Shown: one piece after another, positions 45,201 to 55,498 of the stretch
How positions within the stretch are numbered: the stretch's first letter is position 1
Layout: the number at the start of each line of letters is the position of its first letter
Assembly (NCBI RefSeq): GCF_010093595.1
Contig: NW_022985458.1
Span: 527,808 to 591,807 of the forward strand
Source of the DNA: Mytilinidion resinicola
Lineage: Eukaryota; Ascomycota; Dothideomycetes; Mytilinidiales; Mytilinidiaceae
Reading direction: 5' to 3'
DNA: 64,000 nucleotides
Translations under genes and position numbers: made by a program
The notes under the pieces: model-generated
Told to the model about the DNA's origin: nothing
Databases searched by the model: none
What the model saw: the letters and a program-made list of their open reading frames with translations, nothing else

Positions 45201-47316
45201 GGTAATACTCCACAGGGACCTTTGTTGCTGGGTTAGTATACTTTTTTTTAGCTAAGGCCTTATTAATATTAGCAATAGTAATAGCAAAGATTTTATAATC
45301 GGGTTGTTAGGCTAATTAGGCTAACGTCTCTACCTTAAGCAGGCAGATATCTAGTTCGGCGTTGGGCTCTATATTAGGATCTAGTTCAGATTTAGGTTCG
45401 GGTTTAGGTTCGGGTTTAGGTTTAGGTTTATTTAGCTAGCGGTTTATCTTAAAAAGCCAGTAGTTGTGTCGGTGTCGTATACGTAGGCTCGACCGTCGGG
45501 AACAGAAGCGTTTAGTTATTAAATAAGGTGCTTTATTAGAAGCTTTCTAATACAGGTCTTTATTATTGTTATATTAGAATATATTAACAGGTTTGCGCAG
45601 GCAATAAGCCTGGCAACAGGAGGAGCGGAAGAGCAGCCGTTAGTTATTATAATCAATTCTAACGCGGTACTTATACAGCTATAGTTATCCTAGTATTAGG
45701 TTATGTTTTCCAATCTCTAGTATATAAAGACGGATCGGTTCCGTATAGTTTAGGTGGCGGAGGGTCACGCGTATAGAGTGCGTGATCTTTCCTTCTTTTA
45801 GTTGTTTTCCGTTAAATCCAGTTGGGCGTAAGATAATTGGTAGCAGGTCGAGATAAAGGTTCTATGCGCGCGCCAGAGATCTGTAAATATAACCTATACC
45901 GGTAGCCCCGCTATTAATTAAGGCTCGGGCATCTAATTATATAGAACCTTACTGCAGGGAAAATAGGGCAAGGATCTGTTGTTTCCAGGAGTTGGCTACA
46001 GGTTCTTTAAACAGATTTACAGAAATCCGGGGTTGGAATAGTCCCGGGGTGCGACTTAGGCCCGGGACCGAGCTTTTAACGGCTTTTTTGCACGGGACTG
46101 GCGTTTTCCTCTGGAATAATTAGAGCTAGAGGATAAGTTTATAGATACGGATAAACGGCGTGCAGGTAAGGACTGAGGCGGGCTTGCGGCTTGTGCATAC
46201 GTGCGTGGACTCGAGGGCCTATCTAGGCTAGATAATCGGACTCGGGGTAAAGGGGCAGAACAGTCACGGGAGATGTAGCCATATTTGCCGCATTTAAAGC
46301 AGAGGCTCTTTCGGCGGCGTTTGTCTTGTTCGGCGGAGCCAGCCGGTGCGTATCCAGATGTATTAATTTCCATTGCATTTAAATCCTTACGTGGCGGAGC
46401 GTAATAGCAGAAGGGACGGCTAGGCAGGAATTACAGGTTATTATTGTACGCCGAGATCTAATTAGCGTAGTTGTTCAGGTTGCTTAGGATAAGTACGCCA
46501 ACTATAGCCCTACGTAGTGCATCGGAAAGCGAACGGCGGAGTTGAGTAATTAAGCCAATCTTATTTAAACCTGTATCTGCAGCAAGGCGTTGGAATTTGG
46601 CAAAGTAGGATATAAAAGCGCGTTTTCCCTATTTTAACGAGTCGAGTTTGCTTAAAGCTATAAGCTCCTTATTCGGATTGCTGTATATAGCTTATAGGAA
46701 CTGGACAAATTGTTTAACTGTATATATATTGTAATCTATTAAGGGGTCTATTAGTATTAACAGGTTGCGTTCTAGTCGGGAATAGGCATAGAGGAGGCGG
46801 GCTCGTTCGGTTAGGTATTGGTCTGCGTTTCCTTCTAGTTTATATTATAGTTTCCGGATAAATACAGGGAGATCCTTTTGTCGGCCGGTAAATAAAGGGG
46901 GGTTAGGAAGTCGATCCGAATTTATGGCAGATAGGGCAGGGCGTGTTGGGGAAGCGTTGGGAGAGGACGGGGGTGTAATCCTAATAATTAGGGTCTGTGT
47001 GTGTATTATATTAGTGGCAGACCTTAAGCTATTGTTTAATTTGAGATTAGGATTTTCTGCAGATTGTTGGTCGGGTGCAGGTGGAGTAGGAGAGGAGGAT
47101 TTAGACCGGATTGTTGATATTTCTTCTTGTAGAGATTCTATTACCCGGTTCTGGGCTAATAGAGCTTTAGCAAAGGAGGTCTGTTAATTCTGCAGGGCTC
47201 CTGCAAAGGAGGACTGCGCAGCGGCAAGCTGTTCCTTTATAGAAGTAATCAGCTCCAGGAACATTGTGGCGGAGTCGTTTAGGGTCGTTATAGTAGTAAG
47301 GGTTAACACAATATAA
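42209..47316 (-). pseudogene. Gypsy chromovirus interior, lightly RIP-damaged
   Basis: Minus-strand gag-pol between matching 248-bp LTRs. The gag zinc knuckle is at 46056-46373 (CFKCGKYGYISRDC; the His of CX2CX4HX4C is Tyr). Reverse transcriptase is at about 44850-44600 ([20 protein letters not shown], and the catalytic YxDD reads YINN). The RNase H/RT thumb is near 44311-44502 (VRAFVGFANFYRQFINNFSG). The integrase zinc/core is around 43261-43470 (RDISVDFIIDLPESEGCTN). A chromodomain-type end is at 42370-42603. The Asp-to-Asn and His-to-Tyr changes are single C-to-T transitions, so the element is dead but younger than its surroundings. Confidence 0.85.
46056..46373 (-). pseudogene. Gag nucleocapsid fragment of the Gypsy element
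   Basis: 105 open codons with a CCHC-type knuckle in which His is replaced by Tyr, then a Ser/Arg/Lys-rich basic tail. RNA-binding nucleocapsid part of gag, with frames upstream broken by stops. Confidence 0.7.
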
Positions 47317-47564
47317 TATCACAATAATGCTACAAGCAGAGGTACAAGGCTTAGATAGGAGCATTAATTAGGTGCTATATACAGTATTACGTGGAGGTTC
47401 AAGACATTGTGTAAAGAATAGGAAATTAAGAGCGCCGGCGAAGAAGATATACCGGCGGGACGTGCGTATGGCGCGAGCTCACGAGCTCTGTGCGAGATCA
47501 GGTGACGAAGCCACGTAATAAACGAATTGTGGTGGGTAAGGTGTTGCGGGTAGTTACCGTAACA
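47317..47564 (-). mobile_element. 5' LTR of Gypsy chromovirus
   Basis: The same 248-bp LTR as 41961-42208, with about a dozen differences, mostly transitions. It ends at CCGTAACA on the plus strand. The interior continues leftwards. Confidence 0.85.
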
Positions 47565-48283
47565 TTTGTAAGCTTATCTGCTTTAAGGGAGATAATAGTA
47601 ATAAAGTAATATTCTTTTAAGAACCTGTTAATAGTGTAACGGTATTGCCCGTTACACGCGCTACGCCGTGGCGTAGCTTGCCCCTGGCCCTGCTAGCCCT
47701 GGCTCGCGGCCCGTCCTGTACATAGACCTGCCTCTGCCCCTGCTTCTGCTCTTCACCAATTCTCTTGATTCATCACACAGCTGTACGTAGCTATCATCAA
47801 TTGAATCTAATGCTTGTTCATCTCGCGTTCATGTCTGATACATCGTCGTCGTGACAAATAGTTACTAGAATATAATAATACTTGCGGCTATATTATTTAT
47901 AGATTAGAAGGTTAATAATATAGTTTATAGCAATATTGCGCTATTAATAAAGTAGGACTAGTAGAAGTTAAAGAAATCCTTGCTTAGTAAAGTTAGATAG
48001 CTTAATATTATAGCAGCGCTAATATATATTAATATATATTGTAATTAATTTAGTAAACTGTAGCTAATAGTAGCTAGGTTATATCTGCTATAAGCAATCT
48101 GCGTATTCTCTATAACCTGCGCTTATATAATTATAACTAAGTTATATAATACATAGCTATAGAGCTAGAAACTATAGTATAAATAGTTGTCTAGAGTTCT
48201 TATAGTAGACCTATAGTTTACTATTAATAACTTTAAGTTTACTTATAGAAAGTTAGACGCGCTTATCTTTTAGGATATTATAA
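47565..48283 (-). pseudogene. Continuation of the old Gypsy relic
   Basis: Homologous to 20125-20600. Interrupted by a solo LTR at 47635-47856 and cut at its right end by a MULE-type element fragment. No open frame. Confidence 0.6.
47635..47856 (+). mobile_element. Solo LTR with AATAG target duplication
   Basis: 222 bp, starting TGTAACGGTATTGCCCG and ending CGTCGTCGTGACA, of normal GC. The 5-bp duplication AATAG flanks it (47630-47634 and 47857-47861). It is not RIP-affected although it sits in a RIP-affected element. Confidence 0.9.
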
Positions 48284-48631
48284 GGCTATATAAATTAGCA
48301 TAGCTATACAGCCTCTCTGTTCTACGGCGCATTCTTTCCAATTTATGCAGCCGTATATACAGCTGTACGTGAGCTTGTACGTAAGCTTGTATATAAGGCT
48401 ATATATAAGGCTATATAAATCGGCATAATGTAATTGCTTGTGTTGTACATAGCCGCATTTGGAGAAAGCATTCGGAATTAATAAGCAAGTTAAGCGAGCG
48501 AATCGGAGGCTACGGAGCAGCCTTCCGAGCCAATCAGAAGGTGGTGAAGCGATAGGGGGGGGAGGGGGTGTACGTGTAGTGAAAAGGGGGTGTACGTCTA
48601 GGAATTAGGGGGTGTACGATTAGTAGTCCCC
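48284..48631 (+). mobile_element. Right-half fragment of a palindromic MULE-type element
   Basis: Its right 170 bp (from AATGTAATTGCTTGTGTTGT to GATTAGTAGTCCCC) are nearly identical to the right half of the element at 52063-52677. The left end is missing. Confidence 0.75.
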
Positions 48632-49570
48632 TAAAATAGGAAGTGTTTATTATTAGGTAGTTGCGGCAGGTCCTAGCTGCGGCGTGTTAAGCTATTAGGT
48701 TTAGTACTAAGGCGGCCAGGCCTGTATATTAGGACGTAGTTAATTTCTAATAGAATCTATAGCCAGCGCATCTACTATTAGTTAAGTTGCTAGGTAGTTA
48801 TAAAGTATAGCAGATTTCAGTAATCTATTAGTACTTAGATAGGGTTCTAGTATCTATTACCCTAATACTATAGTTCCTATTCCTTAAAAGCTAGTATAAT
48901 AGTAAGCAACTCCTTATTATAGATTTTATAGTTATATTCCGCTAGTATTATCTTATAGAAGTAGTAGGCTACTAGATACTATATACTATCTTTATAAAGC
49001 TAGGAGTATACTCTAGCAGTAACGTAATCTATTACATCTATTTTAATTTATAACTTTAGATTAGGGTTAAAGTGTTTAAAATATAGGGCGGTGGTAAACG
49101 CCGCTTTAAGGTTGTCGAAGGCTTTTTAACACGCTGTTGTCTATTTAAAATAGAAATATCTATCTAGTTCTTTTTAAAACAGATCTATAAAAGGTCTTAT
49201 AAGTTATAAAAAGCCTTATATAAAATGTTTATAGAAATTGGCCAGGCCTAGGAAAGCCTGGATATTTTTAAGGTAAGTAGGAGAGGCCTATTTAGAAACT
49301 GCCTTAACCTTTTCTAGGTCTATTTTAATACTGTTAGTAGTAATAATAAGGCCTAAGTATTTAATATACTTAATAAGGAATTCGCATTTATTAATATCTA
49401 GGTAGAGGCCGGCCTTATAAAGTTGGCCTAATACCTTTTATATATGCGCAATATGCTCTTCCTTAGTTCTATTAGTAAATATAAATATATTATCTATATA
49501 TACTAAATAGAAGTTATCTAGATACTTCTATAGAATATTTTTAATAAATATTTAAAAGGTGCTAGAGCTA
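48632..49570 (-). pseudogene. Old Gypsy reverse transcriptase/RNase H relic
   Basis: Minus-strand relic: RNase H near 48950-48880 ([14 protein letters not shown]) and the RT active-site region near 49510-49480 (LVYIDNIFIF, with YxDD changed to YIDN). It probably belongs to the same old element as 41427-41960, and continues beyond the solo LTR at 49571. Confidence 0.65.
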
Positions 49571-49865
49571 TGTTACGGTATTGATCATGGCCTCCCTCTA
49601 AGCATTAATCCCCTGACACCTTGTTCCCGCATACGTGCGCACGCGTGCGCCACGCGCCTGCTACCTGATTCCCGATTCTGTTAGGGCCACGCTCTATATG
49701 CGAGCCCCTTTTCTCGTCTTGTATATAGCCTGGCTCCCGTCCCTAATTCAACTGGGCATCTTAACGTCTTGTAACCAACCACAGTAATAGCACGTAGTTA
49801 TCCTTCTTTGAATCTGATACTTGTCTATCTCGCGTTTAAATGCCCGATACATCGTTACCGTAACA
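49571..49865 (+). mobile_element. Solo LTR with AGCTA target duplication
   Basis: 295 bp, TGTTACGGTATTGATC..ATCGTTACCGTAACA, with a perfect 13-bp terminal inverted match. AGCTA is present on both sides (49566-49570 and 49866-49870). It splits the old RT relic. Composition is normal. Confidence 0.92.
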
Positions 49866-50951
49866 AGCTATTATATATACTAAATCCTAAGATCTTAGAT
49901 TAAAATATTCTATATTGCATAACAAAAGCTGTTTTCTATTTATTACCCGGTTTAATACATACGCAATTAAAAGCGGAAATAATATCTAGCTTAGTATACT
50001 ACTTAGCCTTATATAGGCGGTTAAGCGTCTTCTATATAATTGGAATTAGGTATTAAATTTTAATAGTAATAGCGTTAAGCCCTTAGTAGTTAATATAGAA
50101 GCAGTATATTCTATCTAGTTTCTTAACTAATAGCACTAGTATATATATAGGGGAGTTGCTGTTCTTAATAAAGCTCTTGCCGATCAACTTTTATAGCTTA
50201 TTATATATAATACTATTCTTCTCCTCTAATATAGCCTAGGTCTTATACTTAGGCAGTGCTATATTTAGTTATAAAAGGATAGCGTGGTTATAGTCTTAGT
50301 ATAGAAAGAGGTTATCTACTTCTTAGCAAGACTATATATTAACCTAGAGGTGGAAGCACTTATCTAGCCGGTAATAGAGCTTATTAGGTAAGTATATCTT
50401 ACGCTCCTTTATATTTTTATTATACTTATTAACTAAAAGAGTATAAAGTTTAAGCGTGCTGTCCTGTTCTAGTATACTAATAACATGTCTAATAGCTGGC
50501 GTATTAAATAAGAAGTTGTCTAGTGCTAGAATAAATTCTAGTCTATAAATCTAAAGAAGGTTTTTAGGTTTAGCTTATTAAATATAGCGTTCTATAGAAC
50601 TAATAGATGTTGTAAATAAAAATATAGACTAAAGTTTAGTAGGTCTAGTAGTATAGAAGAAGGCTTTCTTATAAAGATCTTTGCCGGTATACTATTCTAA
50701 TAGTAGTAAAGATCTTAGTATTATAATTAATAAAAGAGGATATTGCACTATTATTAGAAAGAGAATAAGTGTAAATAATTTAATTACTGTCTAAGGCTAT
50801 AAAATAAGAAAGCAAGTACTAACTACTTTTCTTTAGCTATAGTTTTATAATTTTATACTAGGTATAAGTAATTGCCGTAGCGGAAATGTAAAGTTCCGGC
50901 TAGCTCTTCTTATTTTTAATATACTCTAGAACTTCCTATAGCTAGAAAGGT
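49866..50951 (-). pseudogene. Old Gypsy relic, N-terminal pol part
   Basis: TA-rich, with RT-like fragments on the minus strand immediately right of the solo LTR. No usable frame. The family assignment rests on continuity with 48632-49570. Confidence 0.5.
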
Positions 50952-51597
50952 GTTTATAGTTCTAGGCCAGTGCTACGTATACGACCTCTTTTTGCTATTT
51001 ATATGATGCCTTTTTGCTATTCGTACAACCCCCCCCCCTGCAACCCCTTCACCGCGTTCTAATTAGCTCGGAGCAATGCGCCGGAGCTCCGGGCATTCAC
51101 CTATACATTATGTGAGGCTATACGCGAGGCCGTATATAAGCCCGTACGTGAGGCTATATAAAATAGAAGGATGAGCCGTAAAATAGAGAGGCTGTATAGC
51201 CTTTCCATTTTGTATAGCCTTACGTACGGGCTTATATACGGCCTCGCGTATAGCCTCACGTGATGTATAGGTGAATAACCGGAGCTCCGGCGCAGTGCTC
51301 CGAGCTAATTAGAGGGCGGTGAAACGACAGGGGTTTAGGGAGTGTATAACTACTAGAAAAGGGGGTGTACAACTACTAAAAAGGGGGTGTACAGGTACTA
51401 GCGCCCTATAGCTATACGTTTGCTCGCAATTAAGCCATAACACGTGCCCGATAGTCACGTGATTAGGGCTCTGCGGAACAGATTAACGTTGCTCTAACCT
51501 AGAAACCTCTTCCTTTCTTATATTTATCTTTTGTTAATATTAATACAACTTATTTCGATTCCACCCTTAAGCCCTAATATAAGAGAACCTAGAGGAA
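50952..51597 (+). mobile_element. RIP-altered solo LTR split by a palindromic element
   Basis: The right part (51407-51597) is the inverse homologue of the LTR at 53638-53831 (shared CATAACACGTGCCCGATAG, GTCACGTGATTAGGGCTC, AATACAACTTATTTCGATTC). Its first bases (TGTTTATAGTTCTA) lie left of the inserted element. No clear 5-bp duplication remains. Confidence 0.6.
50965..51406 (+). mobile_element. 442-bp fully palindromic MULE-type element
   Basis: The two halves are inverse complements around a centre near 51190 (GAGGCTGTATAGCC region). Ends are GGCCAGTGCTACGT / GGTACTAGCGCCC, and the right end keeps three GGGGGTGT-type motifs. Flanks TATAGTTCTA and TATAGCTATA match at 8 of 10 positions and correspond to one LTR segment, so they are a decayed target duplication. 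No ORF. Confidence 0.7.
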
Positions 51598-52052
51598 TAA
51601 TATAATAGGGGGTGTATAGGTATTTATACTTTAAGTAAATACCTTTATAATTCTTATATTATTTTATAATATGTTATTTTACTACTATATAAAGTAAAGG
51701 CTTATTATAACTATATTAGCAGGACTATAGCTATACTATCTACCTTTCCTATATTTTTTAGTATTATAACACCCTATATATTTCTATTTACTTTATTATA
51801 CCTCTACCTATAACTACTTTCCTAGTATTATTTCTAAAATTATAGTTCTATATATACTTATTTAGATCCTTTTAGGAATAGAGATTTAGGGCTACCTAAG
51901 GTAGTACTAGTCTTTCTTAATTATATAGTATACAGCTAGTATTATTGCTATTATTTTATATAAATCTTACTTTTATAAATAGAAAAGAAAGTTGCTTTAA
52001 AGGCTCTAGAACTTGCTATAGTTAGGATATAAAAGCAGCTTATATAGATAAG
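51598..52052. other. TA-rich sequence, nothing recognised
   Basis: Very TA-rich with stops in all frames. Probably RIP-degraded repeat. No LTR or TIR is seen. Confidence 0.5.
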
Positions 52053-52687
52053 CCTATATATAGGGACTACTAATCGTACACCCCCTAATTCCTAGACGTA
52101 CACCCCCTTTTCACTCCATGTACACCCCCCCTTCTTAGCGCTTCACCACCTTCTGATTGGCTCGGAGAGCCCGGAGCTTCCTCCGGGCATTCACCTTTAC
52201 GTCTCTCTACACGTAATGCTATACGCGAGGCCGTACGTGATGCTATGCACGAGGCCGTACGTGAGCTCGTATGTGAGGCCATACGTGATGCTATACACGA
52301 GGCCGTACGTGAGCTCGTACGTGAGGCCGTACGTAATGCTATACACAAGGCTGTACGTAATGCTATACATAAGGCCGTACGTGAGCTCGTACGTGAGCTC
52401 GTACGTGAGGCTATACATGAGCTCGTACGTGAGCTTGTATATAAGCTCGTACGTAAGGCTATACAAATTGGCATAATGTAATTGCTTGTGTTGTACATGG
52501 CCGCATTTGGAGAGAGCATTCGGAATGAATGAGCAAGTTAAGCGAGCGAATCGGAGGCTACGGAGCAGCCTTCCGAGCCAATCAGAAGGTGGTGAAGCGA
52601 TAGGGGGGGAGGGGGTGTACGTGTAGTGAAAAGGGGGTGTACGTCTAGGAATTAAGGGGTGTACGATTAGTAGTCCCCCTATATATA
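52053..52687 (+). mobile_element. Palindromic MULE-type element with 10-bp target duplication
   Basis: The element 52063-52677 (615 bp) starts GGGACTACTAATCGTACACC and ends with the inverse. The perfect 10-bp duplication CCTATATATA lies at 52053-52062 and 52678-52687, a length typical of Mutator-like insertions. The TIR of about 120 bp has three CACCCCC motifs spaced 22 bp and the CACCACCTTCTGATTGGCTC block. The interior (52210-52465) is a 12-bp-period minisatellite of CTCGTACGTGAG / GCCGTACGTGAT types, rich in self-complementary GTAC and CGTACG. Long open frames on both strands are caused by the 12-bp period. Confidence 0.88.
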
Positions 52688-53043
52688 GTTAGAAAAAAGG
52701 TTAGAATTAGTATTATTAACTTTATTATTAAATTTAGAGGAAATAGAAGGGCTAGAAATTAAGGTAGTTATACTCTATTTACTAGCATATCTTATTTAGC
52801 AGTAGGAAATAGTAGCCTACTCTAGCCTAACTTCTAGAGTAGAGCTTAATAACTTTTAATAGGGGAACTTTAGATAATTATAATTATATAGCTTTTTACT
52901 ATTTTATTTAGGATAGCTTCTAGCTATAGGCTTAGCTTAATAGCTAATATAGCTTAGATTACAAGTAATTATTATATAAAATATACTAATAGTATTTTAG
53001 AATAACTAGACTTATATTACTTAACTATAAAATACTAATAGAA
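52688..53043. other. TA-rich sequence, nothing recognised
   Basis: Degenerate, stop-rich, probably old repeat DNA. It ends at the target duplication of the nested LTRs. Confidence 0.5.
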
Positions 53044-53054
53044 GTGGTTGTTAG

Positions 53055-53632
53055 TGTTATAATAGTGCTATAAGCAGGAGTTTAAGAGCTTAGAAGGAAG
53101 CTTTAATTAGATGCTAAACACGTTACTACGTGGGGAATCAAGACGTTGTGTAAGGAATAGGAAATCGAGAGCGCCGGCGAAGAAGATATGCCGGCGGAAC
53201 GTGCGTATGGCATGAGCTCGCGAGCTCTATGCGAGATCAGGTGACGACGCTACGTGATCTAGTCTATAACCTAGACTACGACCTAGACTAGGTCACGTGA
53301 TCTAGGCTACGTTCTGGGATATAATCTAGACTAGGAGCTAGACTAGACACGTGATCGGCGAATTATAGTGGGTAAGGTGTCACGGGTGGTTACCGTAACT
53401 GTCAGGTTCGTGGCCGAGAAAAGGGTTGTATTGCTATTGACGAGGTTGCGTGGAGAGGAGGGAGGCTCCGGCCACGGGCCTGCTATATAGTTGAGCGCGC
53501 GCTAGCAGGCGCCGGCAGAACTCCGGGCGCCGGAAGAACCCTCGGCCCGGGATCACGTGACGTCCATGCACGTGATGATCCGAGGCCTCGATGACTACCA
53601 AGAGAATGCTGAGGAACGACGTGACAGTAACA
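53055..53632 (-). mobile_element. Middle solo LTR of the nest
   Basis: Related to the 248-bp Gypsy LTRs at 41961 and 47317 but with about 98 bp extra of CTAGTCTA/CTAGACTA-rich sequence (about 53255-53350). Present as 53055-53399 plus base 53632. The target duplication GTTAG lies at 53050-53054 and 53633-53637. Confidence 0.88.
53400..53626 (+). mobile_element. Inner solo LTR of the nest
   Basis: 227 bp, TGTCAGGTTCGTGGCC..GAACGACGTGACA, with duplication GTAAC at 53395-53399 and 53627-53631. It sits one base before the end of the middle LTR. Normal GC, no RIP. Confidence 0.9.
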
Positions 53633-53836
53633 GTTAGGGCTTAAGGTTGGAATCGAAATAAGTTGTATTAATATAAACAAAAGATAAATACAAAGAAGGA
53701 AGAGGTTCCTAGGTTTAACGCTGTTATAAACCTAAGGTCGGAGCAACGTTAATCCGTTCCGCGGAGCCCTAATCACGTGACCATCGGGCACGTGTTATAG
53801 CTCGATCGTGAGCGAACGTGTGGCTATAACAGTGGT

Positions 53837-54769
53837 AATATTATATAAATTATTCTTATATTACTACTATAGGGCTAAGGATAACCTATAGGCGTGTTTA
53901 TAAGGCTAGAAAGTTAGATACTACTATATTATAACTATTAGAAGTAATATAGGCTTAGTAGTAGATCTATAGTAGAGGAGTTTTACTATATTATAAAATA
54001 AGGCCCTTTATAAACTATATATAAAGGCAATAATAATATTAGTAATATTCTAGTAGTAGCTATTATAAGGTTAAAAAGAACCCTTTATATATAATCCAAA
54101 TATTGCAATATAAGAATTTAGATGTTAGAAGAGTGTTTTATTAGTTTAAAATCTAAGTATATATGGTTTTTCTTGTTATAGTGTGGTTCTTGCTATATAG
54201 TAGGGGATATTACCTATTTCTCGCTAATAGGTTGTATAGTGGCAGATCTATTGCGCTGCGCAGCTAAAATACTAGCTATCTGCTGCATAACCGCAATTCT
54301 TAGTAGCATACCGCGTTAATCCATTAATAGAATCATGCGAGAAATGGAGGCATCGGACATCGGCGACACGCGAAATGCTAGTTTACTAAATGGCGTAGCG
54401 GATTAGAGCACAATTAATTTGCATTTCTAGTTTCAGAACACCACGATCGATCTTGTTTAATCTCAACCGGGATTGACTGTTTCACACGCATGTGAACGGT
54501 TGTTGCCTCAGAGCAAGAAGCGAAGTATCATTCTGCACCAATTTCTTAACCTAGTTAGCAGAGTCTAGGCAGCCGCTTTCCAGCGGAAACGTTTGGAGTG
54601 ATGCCTGGATTGACCCCGCTCCATTCCGCCTCACTTTCTCACTTGACAGCCCCGGAATCGCCTAAATATATGGTCCATGTACTGGCATCGAAACATTGCT
54701 GTCTTCACCAGCTACCTATCTACTGCACGAAAACCTTCTTCCATAAAATCCACTTGAACTTTATCCATC
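53837..54769. other. TA-rich sequence grading into unique DNA
   Basis: Stop-rich to about 54320, then normal composition. The 22-bp ATGCGAGAAATGGAGGCATC-type sequence at about 54335-54356 recurs at 57888-57909. 54600-54769 is likely promoter and leader of the next gene. No gene is seen. Confidence 0.45.
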
Positions 54770-55015
54770 ATGTCAGACCAATCTGCTTCACAAGAAGTCA
54801 CCAAGGCCATCGCTAATACCAGCACCGGGGACATCAACCGTATGGTGGACGCCGCCAATTCCTCCAAGGAGAAGCGCCGCATGCTTGAAGAGGAAAAGGC
54901 CCGGCGTGAGGCTGAACAGAAGGCCAAGGAAGAAGCTACTGTTCGTGTCTCCCCATCCCCATGCAGAGTAGACATATACTAACACCTCTGGACCACAGAA
55001 GGGCTCGGGCTCTAG
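54770..55015 (+). CDS. Small charged hypothetical protein, 63 residues
   Basis: Model: exons 54770-54944 and 54999-55015 with a 54-bp intron (GTGTCT, branch TACTAACAC, acceptor CACAG). The protein starts MSDQSASQEVTKAIAN and has a strongly charged helix (KEKRRMLEEEKARREAEQKA), likely coiled coil, ending VQGLGL. The clean branch-site sequence supports the intron. No known function. Its nearest neighbour is the phosphotransferase gene, about 480 bp on, same strand. Confidence 0.6.
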
Positions 55016-55498
55016 CTAAACACGAGACACCAGAGAGCTTCCTTGTTGCAGCCTCCTGGAGCCGACATACCAACGGGACCGTACCATCTAGCCGCACCGA
55101 GCGAGGCAGCCATCACCGTGAAAGACTTTCAATATGCAGGTCGGAGGAGGAACCATCGCGGAAGGTGCGTGGCTCCCTTGGCTGGACCGAGTTTGGTTTC
55201 TACTGGACATTTTCAGTGGGCTGCTCTGCCACTGGGTGGTAGTGCGTTTCATGGAAGCGCCGGGTGTCTCTTCTCCATCTCGTTCATGGTGTAGATAGCC
55301 AGAAAATAGGAGTGTGGGTGTGGCCGCTTTTCCGGCCTGTTGTCGTGTTTCCCAATATAGCGATGTGGTTGGTCCCTGTCACCGCTAAGTCGAGACCCCT
55401 GTCGTTGTGTGTTCCCCGCCAGCCCTTTAGGGCCGCAGCCTTACCCGCCAAAACCTACATCCCCTCCATCTCCCCCGACACATTTTCCGATATCTATC

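Larger units (their letters stand above)
53049..53831 (-). mobile_element. Outer solo LTR of a three-deep nest
   Basis: A 200-bp LTR reading (minus strand) TGTTATAGCCACACG..AAGCCCTAACA. Present as 53049-53054 plus 53638-53831, split by the next LTR. Its target duplication GTGGT is at 53044-53048 and 53832-53836. Confidence 0.88.

Noticed and set aside
52085..52519. Minus-strand open frame of 144 codons and its plus-strand partners
   Set aside because: Produced by the 12-bp period of the palindromic element. Repeats Ser/Arg/Thr or Tyr/Val/Arg patterns in several frames at once.
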